Source: Acanthamoeba sp. SK_2022b | Lineage: Eukaryota > Discosea > Longamoebia > Acanthamoebidae | DNA: 64,000 bases | NCBI GenBank assembly: GCA_027943245.1 | Contig: JANDJZ010000101.1 | Span: forward strand, 1 to 64,000 | Direction: 5' to 3' | Part shown: piece by piece, positions 18,514 through 30,214 of the stretch | Layout: each line of letters starts with the position of its first letter | Numbering within the stretch: position 1 is the first letter of the stretch | Made by a program: the position numbers and the translations under genes | Notes under the pieces: model-generated | What the model was told of the DNA's origin: nothing | Databases searched by the model: none | What the model saw: the letters and a program-made list of their open reading frames with translations, nothing else

Positions 18514-20145
18514 ATGTGGAAGATCTTTAGAGGGCACAGGGTACAGCCTACGAAGGAGATAGCCCCGGCACCGGAGCCGGTGTCCTCGTGGGCTTTAATG
18601 GCTGAGCCCGTGCCAGTCGTTCGCAAGCCCACACCCTCGAGTGGTGGCCGTACGACGCTGACCGACTCGGCCTTTGCACGGGCCCTCGCGGCCGAGGACG
18701 ATTTTGTCGAAACGCCCGTTGAGACCGTTGGCCGCTCGGGCCTGACCGACTCAGCGCTGGCCCGGGCGCTTGCAGCCGAGGACGAGTTCGGCGTGACCAA
18801 CAATGACGGCTTGTCAGGTACATCTCCCCTCTCCACACGGCCACGTTGAGACTGCCTCATCGCGGGGGGGGGGCGAGCGCGTGCAGGCCTCACGGTGAGC
18901 TGTCCCTATCTGGGGTGCTCGAGCGGGCGCGACGTCGCGCTCGAACATTTCACCAGCCACGTGGCCACCCACCACACGAGTGCCAGCAACCACAAATACG
19001 CTTGCCCCATCTGCACTCTCGCCACCGTACGTGCCCCCGCAACACAGGCGTGCAAGCCTCCACTTCCCTGCGTGTCATACGGGGCTAATATCTAACTTCG
19101 CACTGGTGACTCGGCGTGATTACTGTGGCCCCAGGGCGAGTCGTACACCGTGCACGACAACACGCACCTTTTGAACCACCTTCGCGCTGCCCATGGCACC
19201 GATGGCGACGCAGCGCCACCTTCAAGCACGCCCATCGCTAGGTATGCCGACGTAGGGCCCCTCGCTAGGCCAGAGCTCCAGGTGGGAGAGATAGACTGAC
19301 CAATCATTCTATGGGGCGCGTCCGCGGTCAACATGGTTCCCAGCACGTCGTCGACTGCCACACACGAGGCCACTGTCCGCTGCCCGTACGAGGGGTGCAC
19401 CGCGCCGCCCGTGCCAACGAGCGTCTTTGTCGGCCACGTGACGCGATACCACAGCTCGGCGGCCTCGCACAGGCTGGCGTGTCCCTTGTGCTTCCAGATC
19501 ACCGTATGGCTTGTCCAGCAGCTCCCCATTCACTGCGATTCTCAATCTCTCTTTGTCGTGTGTGCGTGCGTGACATGTCCAGGGAACGACGTACGCTGTT
19601 CATTCGGGCACGGACCTTATGGCGCACCTTCAAAGCGTGCACCAGGCCGACGGCAGTGAGGCGGTAGCAGGCGGACAGCCCAATGTCGACGAGCTCTCCT
19701 ACGAGGTTCGGCCGCCCTCCCCGCCCTTCAGTGTGAGGATCGGCAGGCAGCTCACGCGTTCACGCAGGAATTGCTGGCGCTGGAGGAGAGGATGGGCTCA
19801 GTCACCATAGCCCCCGCTGCAGTCACGGTAGACCAGCTGCCGTCGCACCCCTTCTCCAGTGCCCGCCTCCCCACGGGCGCAGATCGCGACGAACAGCTCA
19901 TAACGTACGTGTGCCGGGCGGCGTTGTCATGTGTAGTTGTTGGCGGAGGTGTTCACTGGGCTCGGTGCGCTCCTTCGCGCAGGTGCACCATCTGCTTGGT
20001 GGAATACGAGGACGGCGAGCTGCTGAAGACGCTGCCGTGTCTACATTACTACCACCAGGAATGCATCGACGAGTGGCTGGGCGGCAGCAAGCTGTGCCCC
20101 ATCTGCAAATACGACATCACCACCTCGCCCAGCACCTACCTATGA
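18514..20145 (+). CDS. RING-H2 E3 ubiquitin ligase with C2H2-like fingers and doubled UIM-like motif
   Basis: The N-terminus carries the same motif twice, LTDSAFARALAAEDDF and LTDSALARALAAEDEF, spaced about 25 residues apart; the acidic-Ala-Leu pattern recalls ubiquitin-interacting helices. Two Cys/His modules follow, each CPYxGC, then an H...H pair, then a CPxC unit (CPYLGCSSGRD.. and CPYEGCTAPP..), like drought-induced Di19/RNF114-type fingers. The C-terminal RING-H2 is complete: CTICLVEYEDG, PCLHYYHQECIDEWL, CPICKYD. It should act as an E3 that binds ubiquitin or ubiquitinated cargo through its N-terminus (inference). About six introns are read. The start is the first ATG after the divergent spacer. 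Confidence 0.82.
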
Positions 20146-20185
20146 ACGCGTTCGCATAAACGTCGAAGAACAACTATGTACAACT

Positions 20186-20204
20186 AGAGAGAGAGAGAGA
20201 GAGA
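20186..20204 (+). repeat. Short GA repeat between convergent genes
   Basis: About nine GA units lie in the 90-nt gap between the convergent RING-H2 and F-box/WD40 genes. Confidence 0.9.
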
Positions 20205-20236
20205 GGTTCTGGAGTTGTGTGGACACGAGACTGGGC

Positions 20237-22194
20237 TCAGAGCGACGGCGCGAAGTCCCAGTGACGAATGAGACCGTCCATCGAGCCACTCACCAGCCGC
20301 AAAGGCGACGCCTGCATGCACGTGATCCTCCGATCTGCACCGCCACCACGACAAGGCACGCCAAAGTGAGTGAACGATACTCCAGCACCGCGCCATGATC
20401 ACCCTTCGAGAAAGAGGGGTGAGGTTGGTACCCATGCGGCTGACGGCATTGCTGTGGTTACCGTTGTTCCACTCCTTGGAGATGCGGTTGCCACTCTCCA
20501 CGTCGAATACGTTGATGCTGCCGTCGTTGGACCCCGTCACCAGATGGCCCACCCCGTTGAAGGCCGCCGTTTCCACCCACTCCGAGTTGCCGAGGTAGCG
20601 CCTCAGCGGCACCAGCTCGTGGCCGTTGACCATGCGGAGGTCGTAGCTGAGGACCGGGAAGCCCGCGTTCTCGCTACGCAGCGGGCCGCCGCCCACGAAT
20701 ACCTCGTTGCCTGCGAGTCGCCCCCAACTCGTGAGGCCGAGTTCATGCGAGCCCAATGGCCATGGGAGGGAGGCGTGGTGGACGCACTGCGCTGCGGGTT
20801 GCGGAGCAGGGAGAGAATGGTCCGCAGGTCGGATTGAAGGGCGGCGACTACCAGACCCGATGCGGTGTCAAAGATGTGGAGCTCGCCCTTGTTGTTGGCC
20901 GTCATCACCTCCCTCGGGCCCCACGGCAGCACGCAGTTGACCGACTTGACTGAGTCCTGCTGGTCCGGCACCAGCACCATGGAGCACTCCTCCTTCACCA
21001 GGTCCCACACCTGTGAGCGCGCAGAGGGATTTGGGGGGGGGGCGATGAGTGCAAAAAGGAGGAGAGCTTCGAGCACGGGCGGGGAATGTACGCGCGTGCT
21101 GTGGTCGACCGAACACGACACCAGCTTGTTGTCGCCGGGCATCACGCACAGGGCGTTGATTGAGCCGGTGTGGCCCGACAGGTGGCACAGCTCCTGGCCC
21201 TGGTCAAGGTCCCATACTGGAGCCATTCATGCGAGCGATCAGCTGCGCATCATCGGGAGCGAAGAGAAGAGGGAGGGGGCAACGCACAGCGAACGACCTG
21301 GTCAAGAGCGCCGGTGGCCAGCCGGGTGCCCTCGTGGGAGGGCACAAAGGTCATGCTGTACAGGTAGCCTCCTGCACGCGCCGATCCATTGTTGTCAGCC
21401 TTAAACCCAATAGTGTTGTGCGTGGCGCAAAGAGAGAAGTCGTACGCTTGTGGCCGACCCACGACTTGATCATTTCGTTTGTGCTCAGGCGTCTCATTTG
21501 CACCTAGACGATCGCCCACAAGCAATGGCAGGATTAGGAGACGGTGAGCCGGGGAGAGCGGAGGTAGAAGCGCTTCTACCTCGCCGCTGGTGTTCCCGGA
21601 GAGGAGCATGTCTTGCTCCTCATCAAACAACATGCAATAGCATCGTGTCGCCGACGAGTCCTTAGCGGTTCGCGTGCTGAACCTCCCCTCGCGCCAATTC
21701 TTGTCGACGCACGTGTACCGAAACATGCGCATCGTTGGTTACATCATGCACCCCCGTCAATATTGTACGCTCCTGCAGAGGCCGGGTAAGGGCCTTACCT
21801 TGGTGACAGTGTGTTGGGCCTTGAGGAGAGCCTTCCAGCCCGACTCGGACCGAATGCGCTCCTCCCACTTGGCCCTACTGGGCCGGCCAACCCCGCTGTG
21901 CTTTTCGTGGGCAGCGGTGGGCAACTGGCGTCCATCGTACGACTTGAGGAGAGAACTCCACACCACTGCACACCATAACGTTATTATTGTAGCCTTATTT
22001 AAAAGTGTCTAATCAAAAAAGAATTAAGGTCGAGAGATTTGAGGGAGGTGCGTACCTTCGTCGGAAAGGAGGTCGCGAAAGCGCAGGTTAAGCCGCTCCA
22101 CGCTGAGGAGAAGGTCGCGCGGAGTGAGGAAGGAGAGCACGATGGCCAGCACCTCGTCCGGCAGCTCCTCCATCGACATGATTGGGTCTTGCAT
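20237..22194 (-). CDS. F-box / WD40-repeat protein
   Basis: An N-terminal F-box is clear (MEELPDEVLAIVLSFLTPRD at about residue 8, continuing LLLSVERLNLRFRDLL). After a spacer (WSSLLKSYDGRQLP) come WD40 blades: LYSMTFVPSHEGTRLATGALD, CHLSGHTGSINALCV..LVSCSVDHSTRVWD, SVKSVNCVLPW..VMTANNKGELHIFD, WVETAAFNGVGHLVTGSNDG..NVFD, and ITCMQASPLRLVSGSMDGLIRHWD at the end. At least six blades are visible, so a propeller is likely. Such proteins are SCF substrate receptors with the propeller reading the degron. The stop follows FAPSL. No orthologue can be named from the propeller alone. Confidence 0.82.
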
Positions 22195-22464
22195 TGTGTT
22201 TCCGCCCTTTCCAACTTATACCCGTGTATCCTTTTTTTCACCACACCCTCCTGTAATGTAAGTGGCTTGCTTCACGCAGCCAGCCTTCCCGTGCGCGCCT
22301 TGTCGTCCGTTTCGTTTTCCGTTGCTTCTTCCGTGTGGGTGAGTTGCGTTACCACAGCTTGGATGTCGACAAGAAGCCCGCGTTATTCGAACAATGTAAA
22401 GCACGCGACTAATATATGACGCATGCCACATTAATTACGTATTGAGCTCGAGAGCTGCAGCAGG
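22195..22464. promoter_or_regulatory. Divergent promoter region, F-box/WD40 and GH5 genes
   Basis: This 270-nt spacer has a TATA-like element taatatatg at about 22410-22418, 47-55 nt before the GH5 start codon. Pyrimidine-rich sequence flanks it. Confidence 0.45.
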
Positions 22465-23269
22465 ATGAAGGGGACGTGTCTGACCGCCTGCGCTGTCGTG
22501 CTGCTGGTGTTCCTGAGCGTCTCCCTAGTGCAGGGGGTTATCAAGGTTCTTTGGATCTGAGCTTGCCGTTCGTTTCCCTTTTTAATAGGGACCTGACCGT
22601 TGGGTTTTCTGAATGATGTGCAGGTGAACCCCAAGACTCAGTTCTTCGTAGATGAAACTGGACGCACTCGCATCTTCCATGGCGTCAACGCTGTCTACAA
22701 GGCACCGCCTCGCTTTCGTTCTTTCTTGCCCCCCCCCGTTGCTAAATAGTCGTACTCCTTTTGGTTGTGTTGTGGGTGAGCAGGTGCCGCCCTACTACCC
22801 GATCGTGGATGGCTTCGACCCGCAGCTGTCACTCTCCGACAAGGACATGCAGGACCTCCAGCGCTGGGGCTTCAACGCTCTCCGTGTACGCTCCTCCTCG
22901 CTCATTGCCCACGTGGCATCTCGTAGTACTCACCCACGCGTGCGCCTCTTTCCCCACTACTCCCAGTTGGGCGTGATGTGGCCGGGTGTCGCGCCCACCA
23001 ACGGCACATTCAACGAGACCTACATCGAAGTGATGTCATCGATCATCAAGAAGCTGGGCAGCTACGGCATCTATACCATCGTAGACGCGCACCAGGACCT
23101 CTTCACGCGCCAGTGCTGCGGCGAGGGGGCGCCCGATTGGGCTGTAGACTTTGGGAGCTTCTCGTTGCCCTTCCCCCTACCTGCCACCGGAGCAACTGTA
23201 AGTCACGGCCTCTTTTCTTCGTATCATTGTGATCCATGCAAGGGAGACAATCGCTAATCACATACGCTT

Positions 23270-23328
<59 letters not shown>

Positions 23329-25108
23329 TTCCCCAAGGACAAGAACGGGTATCCTCCGCTGTCCGAATGCCTCAAGGTAGGAGACGATCACTCCCCTCCC
23401 CAGTGAACGCAGCGTGCTGATGCCAGACTACTTCCCACCAGTATACGTTTGGCCAATTCTACTTCGCCGAGCAAACCATGGCGGCGTTCCAGAGCCTCTA
23501 CGACAATCGGAAGGGCATTCAGGACGGGTACGCACGTGTCCCTGTGCACAAACGCCTTCCTCTCGACACGATCACGTGTGGAGATATTTATGATCACAAA
23601 TTGTTCTGATCAACCACCTGCAGCTTCATCAGCTACTGGTCGAAGCTGGCTCAAACATTCAAGGACTCGCCCTACGTGCTTGGCTACGAACTTATCAACG
23701 AACCTGTAAGAGCCTCATTTGATCAACGTGATCGCCTGTGTGGCTCGTTTATATTTATATATTTATATTTATTCATTTATTTATTTATTTTGATTTTTTC
23801 ATTTCTTTGTTGCCACAGTTTGCGGGCAACGTGTACGCGGATCCTGCGCTCATCGTGCCGGGCGTTGCCGATAGAGCCAACCTGTACCCCATGTACCAGC
23901 GTCTTCACCGCGCCATCCGGCAGTGGGACGACCAGCACGGTACGCTCTACTACCCCCCCCCCACGGGGGTGCCCATGATCACACGCCTAACGATCCTTGC
24001 GCGTACGGCACCATCAAAGTCATCTTCTACGAGTGTGCGACCAACGATTTGTGGGAGGTGGGATTCCCCGAGGGACCGGGCGGCCATGCCTACGATGACC
24101 GGCAGGCCTTTGCCTACCACGTGAGCGCGCTCCCAAGGCTCTGTGCCGGCCACCATCCTGCCGACATCACTGATCGCGTGCATGTGCTTGTGTGTGCGCG
24201 CGGCGGCGGCGGGGCAACAGATCTATTGCGGCCCTCAGGACGCGGACGGCTCGCCGGGCAACGTGATCCTGTGTGACGCCGAGGACACCTACTTCTACAG
24301 CCTGTACAACTCCACCATCAAGCGCCTGGGCGGCGGCTACTTCATGACCGAGTTCGGGGCCATGGCCAACAACTCGCGCGGCATTGACAACATGCACTAC
24401 CTCACTGGCCAGGCGGATCTCCACCTGTCCTCGTGGACCTACTGGCAGTTCAAAGGCACTCGCATCGCTGCGCCGCCATCGTCCTCTTTTGTCTAACAGC
24501 CATCTCCCCCTCTTCCAGGCTACAATGACATCACCACCTCGTCCCTCCCCACCGCGGAGTCGTTCTACGATGCGACTGGCGAACTCGAGGTCAACAAGGT
24601 AGGAGGCGCGTCGCTGATGATGATTTTTACGCACAGTTCGAAGCTCACCATAGCCACCACAGGTCAAGGCCCTGTCGCGCACCTACGCGAGAGCCATCGC
24701 AGGCACTCCCACTTCGATGACGTTCGACCCCGAGACCGCCATCTTCCAGCTCACCTACATCCTGAACACGGTACGTCAAGCGCCAGGTTTGCTCCTGGCT
24801 CTAGTGGCGGTGCTGATCCTGTCCTGCAGAAGGTGAGCCAGCCAACGGAGATCTACCTCAACGAGGATTACTACTACGCCAACGGCTACACCATCTCGGT
24901 CGCGCCAAGCCCAAGTTCGCCACTCCACCCACACCCTCTCGTCGTTGCGGTCACTCGCCGCCTCTCTGACCACGCCATTCCACTCCACTCCACGTCCACG
25001 CCCACAGTGGTGCAGGCCAAGTCCCCGAGCAAGAACATCGTGTGGGTGTATGCGCTTCCCACGGCTGCGAACGGCGCCACCGTCACCGTTACCATCAGCC
25101 CCAAGTAG
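22465..25108 (+). CDS. Secreted GH5 glycosidase, endoglycoceramidase-like
   Basis: A signal peptide (MKGTCLTACAVVLLVFLSVS) starts exon 1. The mature part reads like the GH5 endoglycoceramidase subfamily: RTRIFHGVNAVYK, WGFNALRLGVMWPG, TIVDAHQDLFTRQ, APDWAVDF, VLGYELINEP with the acid/base Glu in NEP, VIFYE, and YFMTEFGA with the nucleophile Glu. A small C-terminal beta domain follows (YYANGYTISVAPS..IVWVYALP). Members cleave between oligosaccharide and ceramide of glycosphingolipids, which would suit digestion of membranes of ingested cells; the substrate here is inferred. About eleven introns, including one with a 54-nt CA repeat abutting the acceptor. Length and both catalytic residues are normal. 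Confidence 0.87.
23271..23324 (+). repeat. CA repeat forming the 3' end of a GH5-gene intron
   Basis: Twenty-seven CA units run without interruption into the splice acceptor CACAG|GTG at 23325. There is no polypyrimidine tract between repeat and AG. Confidence 0.95.
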
Positions 25109-25237
25109 AGCCAAATCTTTCATACAGTCCATTTACGTGCCTGGGCATAGCAATTACATCGTCTGGGCGCAGATGAAGACGAGCTTGCTTGTTTGAGGCT
25201 GAGTACAACAAAAATGGAATGTAATGGTAGCAACGCT

Positions 25238-26289
25238 TTAGAACAGGGCGGAGAGGAGAGTGTAGAGGAACGAAGAGGGCACGGAGGCGGCCGAGGTCTG
25301 CACGGGCGAGCTGTAGCCAGCGTAGTTGTTGCTCTGAGGCACGGCCAGGCACACGTAGTCGTTGGGGCAGGCCTGGTTGGCGGTGTTGGAGCCCACGGCG
25401 CGCTTCCTGTTGTTGTCCTTGCACCAGCCCTTGGTGCCAGCGCAGGTGAGGCCAGCGGGGAAGTCGATGTTGTAACCCTCCTCGGGGAAGAACTTGCACA
25501 CGGAATCCTTGACGGTCTGGTCGGGCGAGCACAGGCACACGTCGACAAAGTTCTCGCACATGGCCTTGCCCATGATCTGCTTGCGGAAGCAGGCGTTGTT
25601 GTTCAAGATCTCGGCCTGCTTGCGGCTGATGCACGACGAGAACTCGTAGGAGTCGCCCACGTTCTGGTAGAGCTTGGCGAGGAATTGAGAGCAGGCGCTC
25701 GAGCCCCAGCCGTCCCTGGCGCAAGCAGCGGCGTCGCTGGAAGACACTCCGGCGCAGGAGTAGTAGGCCGTCACGAGCTGGCTCGACACGTTGACCAGAC
25801 AGGCCCCGTAATCGCAGCCCGGCACGTAAGCGGAGCAGCTCATGTGCTTGAGCGCGGTCATGCAGTCCTGGCACACGCTGAAGCCGTTCTTGGCCGCAGC
25901 CGCGTTTACCGCGGACTCGACTGACGGCCAAAACTGAGGCGAGAACGGAGAGGGAGGGGGGAGGGGGGAGGGGGGAAAGCAAATAAGCACGCCGTGGCCA
26001 ACAGCAGATAAACAATAATGGAGCCGTACGAGAGAATAGATGGAGTCCATGGCTTTGAGGACACTTGCGAGGCTCGAGTTGTGGCCATTAAAGTTGGAGG
26101 CGGGCAGGTCCTTGAAACAGAACTTGAGGCCTGAGGAGGTAACTGCATCGCAGGCATCAGCTCCGCCTGCGACAGGAAGCGAGGCAGATCAGCGTCAGTG
26201 TATTGGGGATAGTGTGGCAGTAGTTGAGCCATACCGGCGTGAATGCCCAACAGGACAATAGAGAGGAGGGCGAAGAGCATGGCCTTCAT
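25238..26289 (-). CDS. Cys-rich secreted protein, possibly GPI-anchored
   Basis: The N-terminus is a signal peptide (MKAMLFALLSIVLLGIHAG). Three exons give a mature chain with about 20 cysteines, e.g. CQDCMTALKHMSCSAYVPGCD, CAGVSSSDAAACARDG, FSSCISRKQ, CENFVDVCLCSP, CKFFPEEGYNIDFPAGLTC and GWCKDNN. The C-terminus is Ser/Thr-rich then hydrophobic (SVPSSFLYTLLSALF), with no basic tail, as in GPI-signal sequences. One or two N-glycosylation sites are present (FNGHNSS, LVNVSS). I do not recognise the family. Convergent to the GH5 gene with only 130 nt between stops. A surface or secreted role is inferred from the two end signals. Confidence 0.7.
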
Positions 26290-26617
26290 GATGTACAAGT
26301 TGTGGGTAAAACGGTCGAGCGATATCTGGTCTTTTTCTGGTCCTTTCGTTTTAATAGCTCACCCAACCAATGACAGCACGGCACAACGGCCATCGACCAA
26401 CCAGAAATCAGAGAACCAGCTGACCACGGACATTGTGGTCGTACGGCCATTGGTCCGTGAGCACCTCCAGCTTTGGTCAGGGGGACAGCACCAGCCCAGT
26501 TGGCCCACCGTCAGGCCCAATCTCAGCTCTAGCTCCGTGGCGCTCTATTACCATCACAGGGTAACCCTCGCCCCTCTCCCGTCGAGAGGGCGACGCAGGG
26601 CAGCCCCCCCCCTCTCC
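26290..26617. other. Upstream region of the Cys-rich gene and 3' flank of the RCC1-kinase
   Basis: This 328-nt gap between two minus-strand genes holds the promoter of the Cys-rich gene and the terminator of the kinase gene. I see nothing else in it. Confidence 0.4.
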
Positions 26618-28685
26618 CTACATGGCGGCCAAGGTTGAGAGGATGTCGGCCGTGCTCGGTCGGTCCTGCGGCTTCTTGTTTGTACACTTGTTGAAGAGCT
26701 TGAGCAGCTCTTTGAAGGCCTCCTTGTCCACGCTGTCCGGAACCGTAGGCCGTATGCCTGCACACACGCGCTTATGTCCATCAGCGTCGACGCTCGTAAT
26801 GTTTGGGTCGGGTTGGCGCACCTTTGATGTTGCAGGTCGAGATCTCGAAGTGGTTCTTGTCGTAGTAGGGCTGCTTCATCACGATGAGCTCGTACAGCAC
26901 CATGCCGAAGCTCCACACTACCGCACCCAATCAATCATTGTCAGTCAACAACCACCAACAACAACAACAACAACACGCCGATGCTTCATAGCAGGCAAGA
27001 CGAGAAGAGAGGCGTTCATACCATCGGCTTTGACGCCGTGTCCTCTGCCGCTCTCCGAGAAGACCTCCGGCGCCATCCAACCGGCTGAGCACGCACGCGC
27101 CATGCGACGGTTAGCACAGGGCAAGTGTGTGGCGCAAAGGCCTCGGCAAGGCGGAAGAGCGGAGGGGCGCACGAGTGCCGACTTGGGTGAAGGTCTTGGC
27201 TCCGGTGGTGTCCAAAATCTTGGACGTGTCAAAGTCGCCGATGTGCAGCCGGCGCGGCTGTCGATGGTTGTCCCAAGACACGAATATGTTGTCGCTCTGG
27301 TGATGCACGCGAGCTATCAGCACACACCGCTCTTGCGGCAACGTGAGGGCAAGGACGCGCGGGGGGGGAGAGAACCTTGAGGTCGCGGTGAATGATGGGC
27401 GGCTCCTGTCGGCCGAGGTAGTGCAGGCCCCTCGCGATCTGGAATGCAAAATCGACGACCTCCTTCGGCGTGAAGGGTTTGCCTGTGCACCAGAGTGGGA
27501 CAACGCGAGTCCACCGAACGGATCAGCGAGAGAGCGACCCACCCATAACTCCTCCCCTCCCCTCCCCTCCCGCAGTGAGTGGCCCCTGGAAGAAGGAGAG
27601 GCGGTAGTAGTACCCTTCGCGGCCCGGCTAGAGATCACCTGCCAGAGGGTCTCGGGGTAGAGTTGGGTGTACATGCGGATCTCCTTCTTGTCCTCTCGGT
27701 AGTCAAACGCCAGCAGCCGCACGACGTTCTCGTGTCGCAGCTGCGCCGTGATGCTTCAGGCGGCAGCGGGGTGAGCAGATTCGTCGGGGGAGCTACGATC
27801 GTGGGGAAAGGAGACGGGGGCGCCAAGCGTCGTACCTGATCTCGGACAGCATGCGCTGGACCTGCTCCTCGCTGGGAAAGGTACCGCTGTCCATGATCTT
27901 TGCTGCAAAGAACATGCCTGGCCATTCACAACAACACAACAACCGAGCACAGTTGTCAGTTCCACTCACTCTCTCTCTCTCTCACGTATCTCCGTATTCC
28001 TACCCTTGATGGAGCAGGCGTAGACGGTGGCGCCGCTGGCCCCGCGGCCCAGTTCCTCGTGAAACTCGATCTCGTCGTTCTTGAAGTCGATGGTGAGGAC
28101 CTCGCTCGCCGGAAGGCCGTGGCCCGAGTGGGTCGGGCTGTGCTGGTTCTCGCCCAGCCGCGTCAGGGGGAGCGACTCCGAGGGCAGGACCGAGCCGCTC
28201 TTGTTCTGGCGCGCGGCGGCGGCGGGCAGGCTGCTGGCCACCAGCGACTCGGCGCTCAGACCGAACCCGACGGGAATGGACGACAGCGACGCGTGGCTCA
28301 TGGAGATGGGCGAGGTCTGCGCGGCGTTGACCGTCGACGATGCCGAAGCGGTGGCCAAGGACGACGAGGAGGTCCGGATGTGCGTCGGCTTCTTGCGCGA
28401 GAAGGAGGCGGTGGGCTGGAGCACGAACACGAGCAGGCCGTGGTCATCTTCGAAGATGTCGACATAGGAGTTCCTGAGGCCGGTCAGCGACGAGAAGCTG
28501 CCGTGGAGGGCCAGCGACGACGACATCGACACGCCGCCGCCGGCCCCGGACATCATCAGGCCCACCATGTCCGAGCTCGCGGTCAAGATGTCGCCCAGCG
28601 GCCGCACAAAGTGCTCCTTCTCCAACTTGATCAGGACAAAGTGGTGACACGTGTCTGCAGACATCGCGAGATGGCACGTTATCAG

Positions 28686-28757
<72 letters not shown>

Positions 28758-29268
28758 ATGATCACAACCACAACCATCATCACAATCATCAACCAGCGAC
28801 CAACGTGGGAAGGAGATTGGAGCAAACAAGGAAGCCCAACACTATTGCATACCGTTGACGATGAGGTCGATGACAACGTTGACGGTGATTGGCTCGAGCA
28901 GCTGCAGGCGAACCGTCAGGTCGTGCGACTTGCCCTGTTGTCGCGAGAAGTGAGGGGGTAAGTGAGTCGGCAGGAGTCCCTCGCAACGTTTTGCTGCCGG
29001 CGCGAGACGGCGGTGCGTACGGGGGCGAGAGCTTCGGGAACGGGGTCGATGGCGACGCTGAACCGGCGCTCCTTCTCGCGGTGGCAGAGCGCGATGGCGA
29101 GCTTCAGCTCCTGCTTGGACTGGTTGGTGATCGTGAGCTTGTCGTCGTAGACGCCCGGCTGTCTCTCCCGGTTCTTGAACTCGAGTGACACCGTCGATAT
29201 CTGATTGCGCCACGCCACATGTGACACGGCGCATGAGCGCACAAGGCCACGATCAGGCTAGCATGGCG

Positions 29269-29344
<76 letters not shown>

Positions 29345-30137
29345 CATGGCGAGGTACCCCCAACTTGGGCGTGTAGGCGCTCGACCAGAAGAACCAGCCC
29401 AGCATGCCCGTCTTTTCGCCCGTGTAGCCTGCGAGCCGGTCAGCACACACGAAAAGCGCCGAGAAGGCGAGGAACAGGGGGAGGTATTGGGGGGGAGGAG
29501 AGATGGAGAGGGTCGCACGGCTCTGGTGGCACTGGTAGGCCATGTGGAGCGAGGGCATGATCCGCTCCTTGGGGCTGTAGTAGGCGTAGGATCGGATGGC
29601 CTTGACATCCTCGGTCCCGACGCCCTTCATGCCGGCCATGACTCTGCGCACGGAACAACAACCCCCGAAGCCGCTCGCACATGAGCCCACGCGTCGACAC
29701 GCAACAAAGAGGAGATCGGAGGGGAGAGAGAGAGAAGAGGGTCGGCTACCGAAGCAGTTGGGTGGCCCAGAAGTCTTCCAGCACGATCGTACAGCATTTG
29801 TTGCAGGCCACCTTCTGCACAAGGACCTCGTCGAGGGCCTTGATGGCCAGCGGCGACTTCTGCTGCACCACCTTGCCGTGCCCCAAGGCTCCGTGGTTGT
29901 CCACTCCCCCTGTTTGCGAAAAGAACATGCGCGCGCGTCGGGAGTGAAAAATACAGGAACGCTTGGCAATCCCGAGAGTGGCGGCGCGTACAGGTGTAGA
30001 CCAAGCCGGTGTCGGAGAGAGCGATCAAATGGTTCTGCCCGCAGGCAATTTGTGTGATGTTCTTGTCGCTCAGGAATGACAACGTCACCGCATTGGACTC
30101 CAGCACGTCGATGATGACGATCTCACCCGATTCTGGA

Positions 30138-30214
<77 letters not shown>

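Noticed and set aside
27900..28961. Plus-strand open frame with a poly-His run
   Set aside because: The His run is the CAT repeat of an RCC1-kinase intron, and the rest is antisense to the kinase exons.
29258..29608. Open frames ending in Thr-His or Cys-Val runs
   Set aside because: They are translations of the GT repeat and the antisense strand of the RCC1-kinase.
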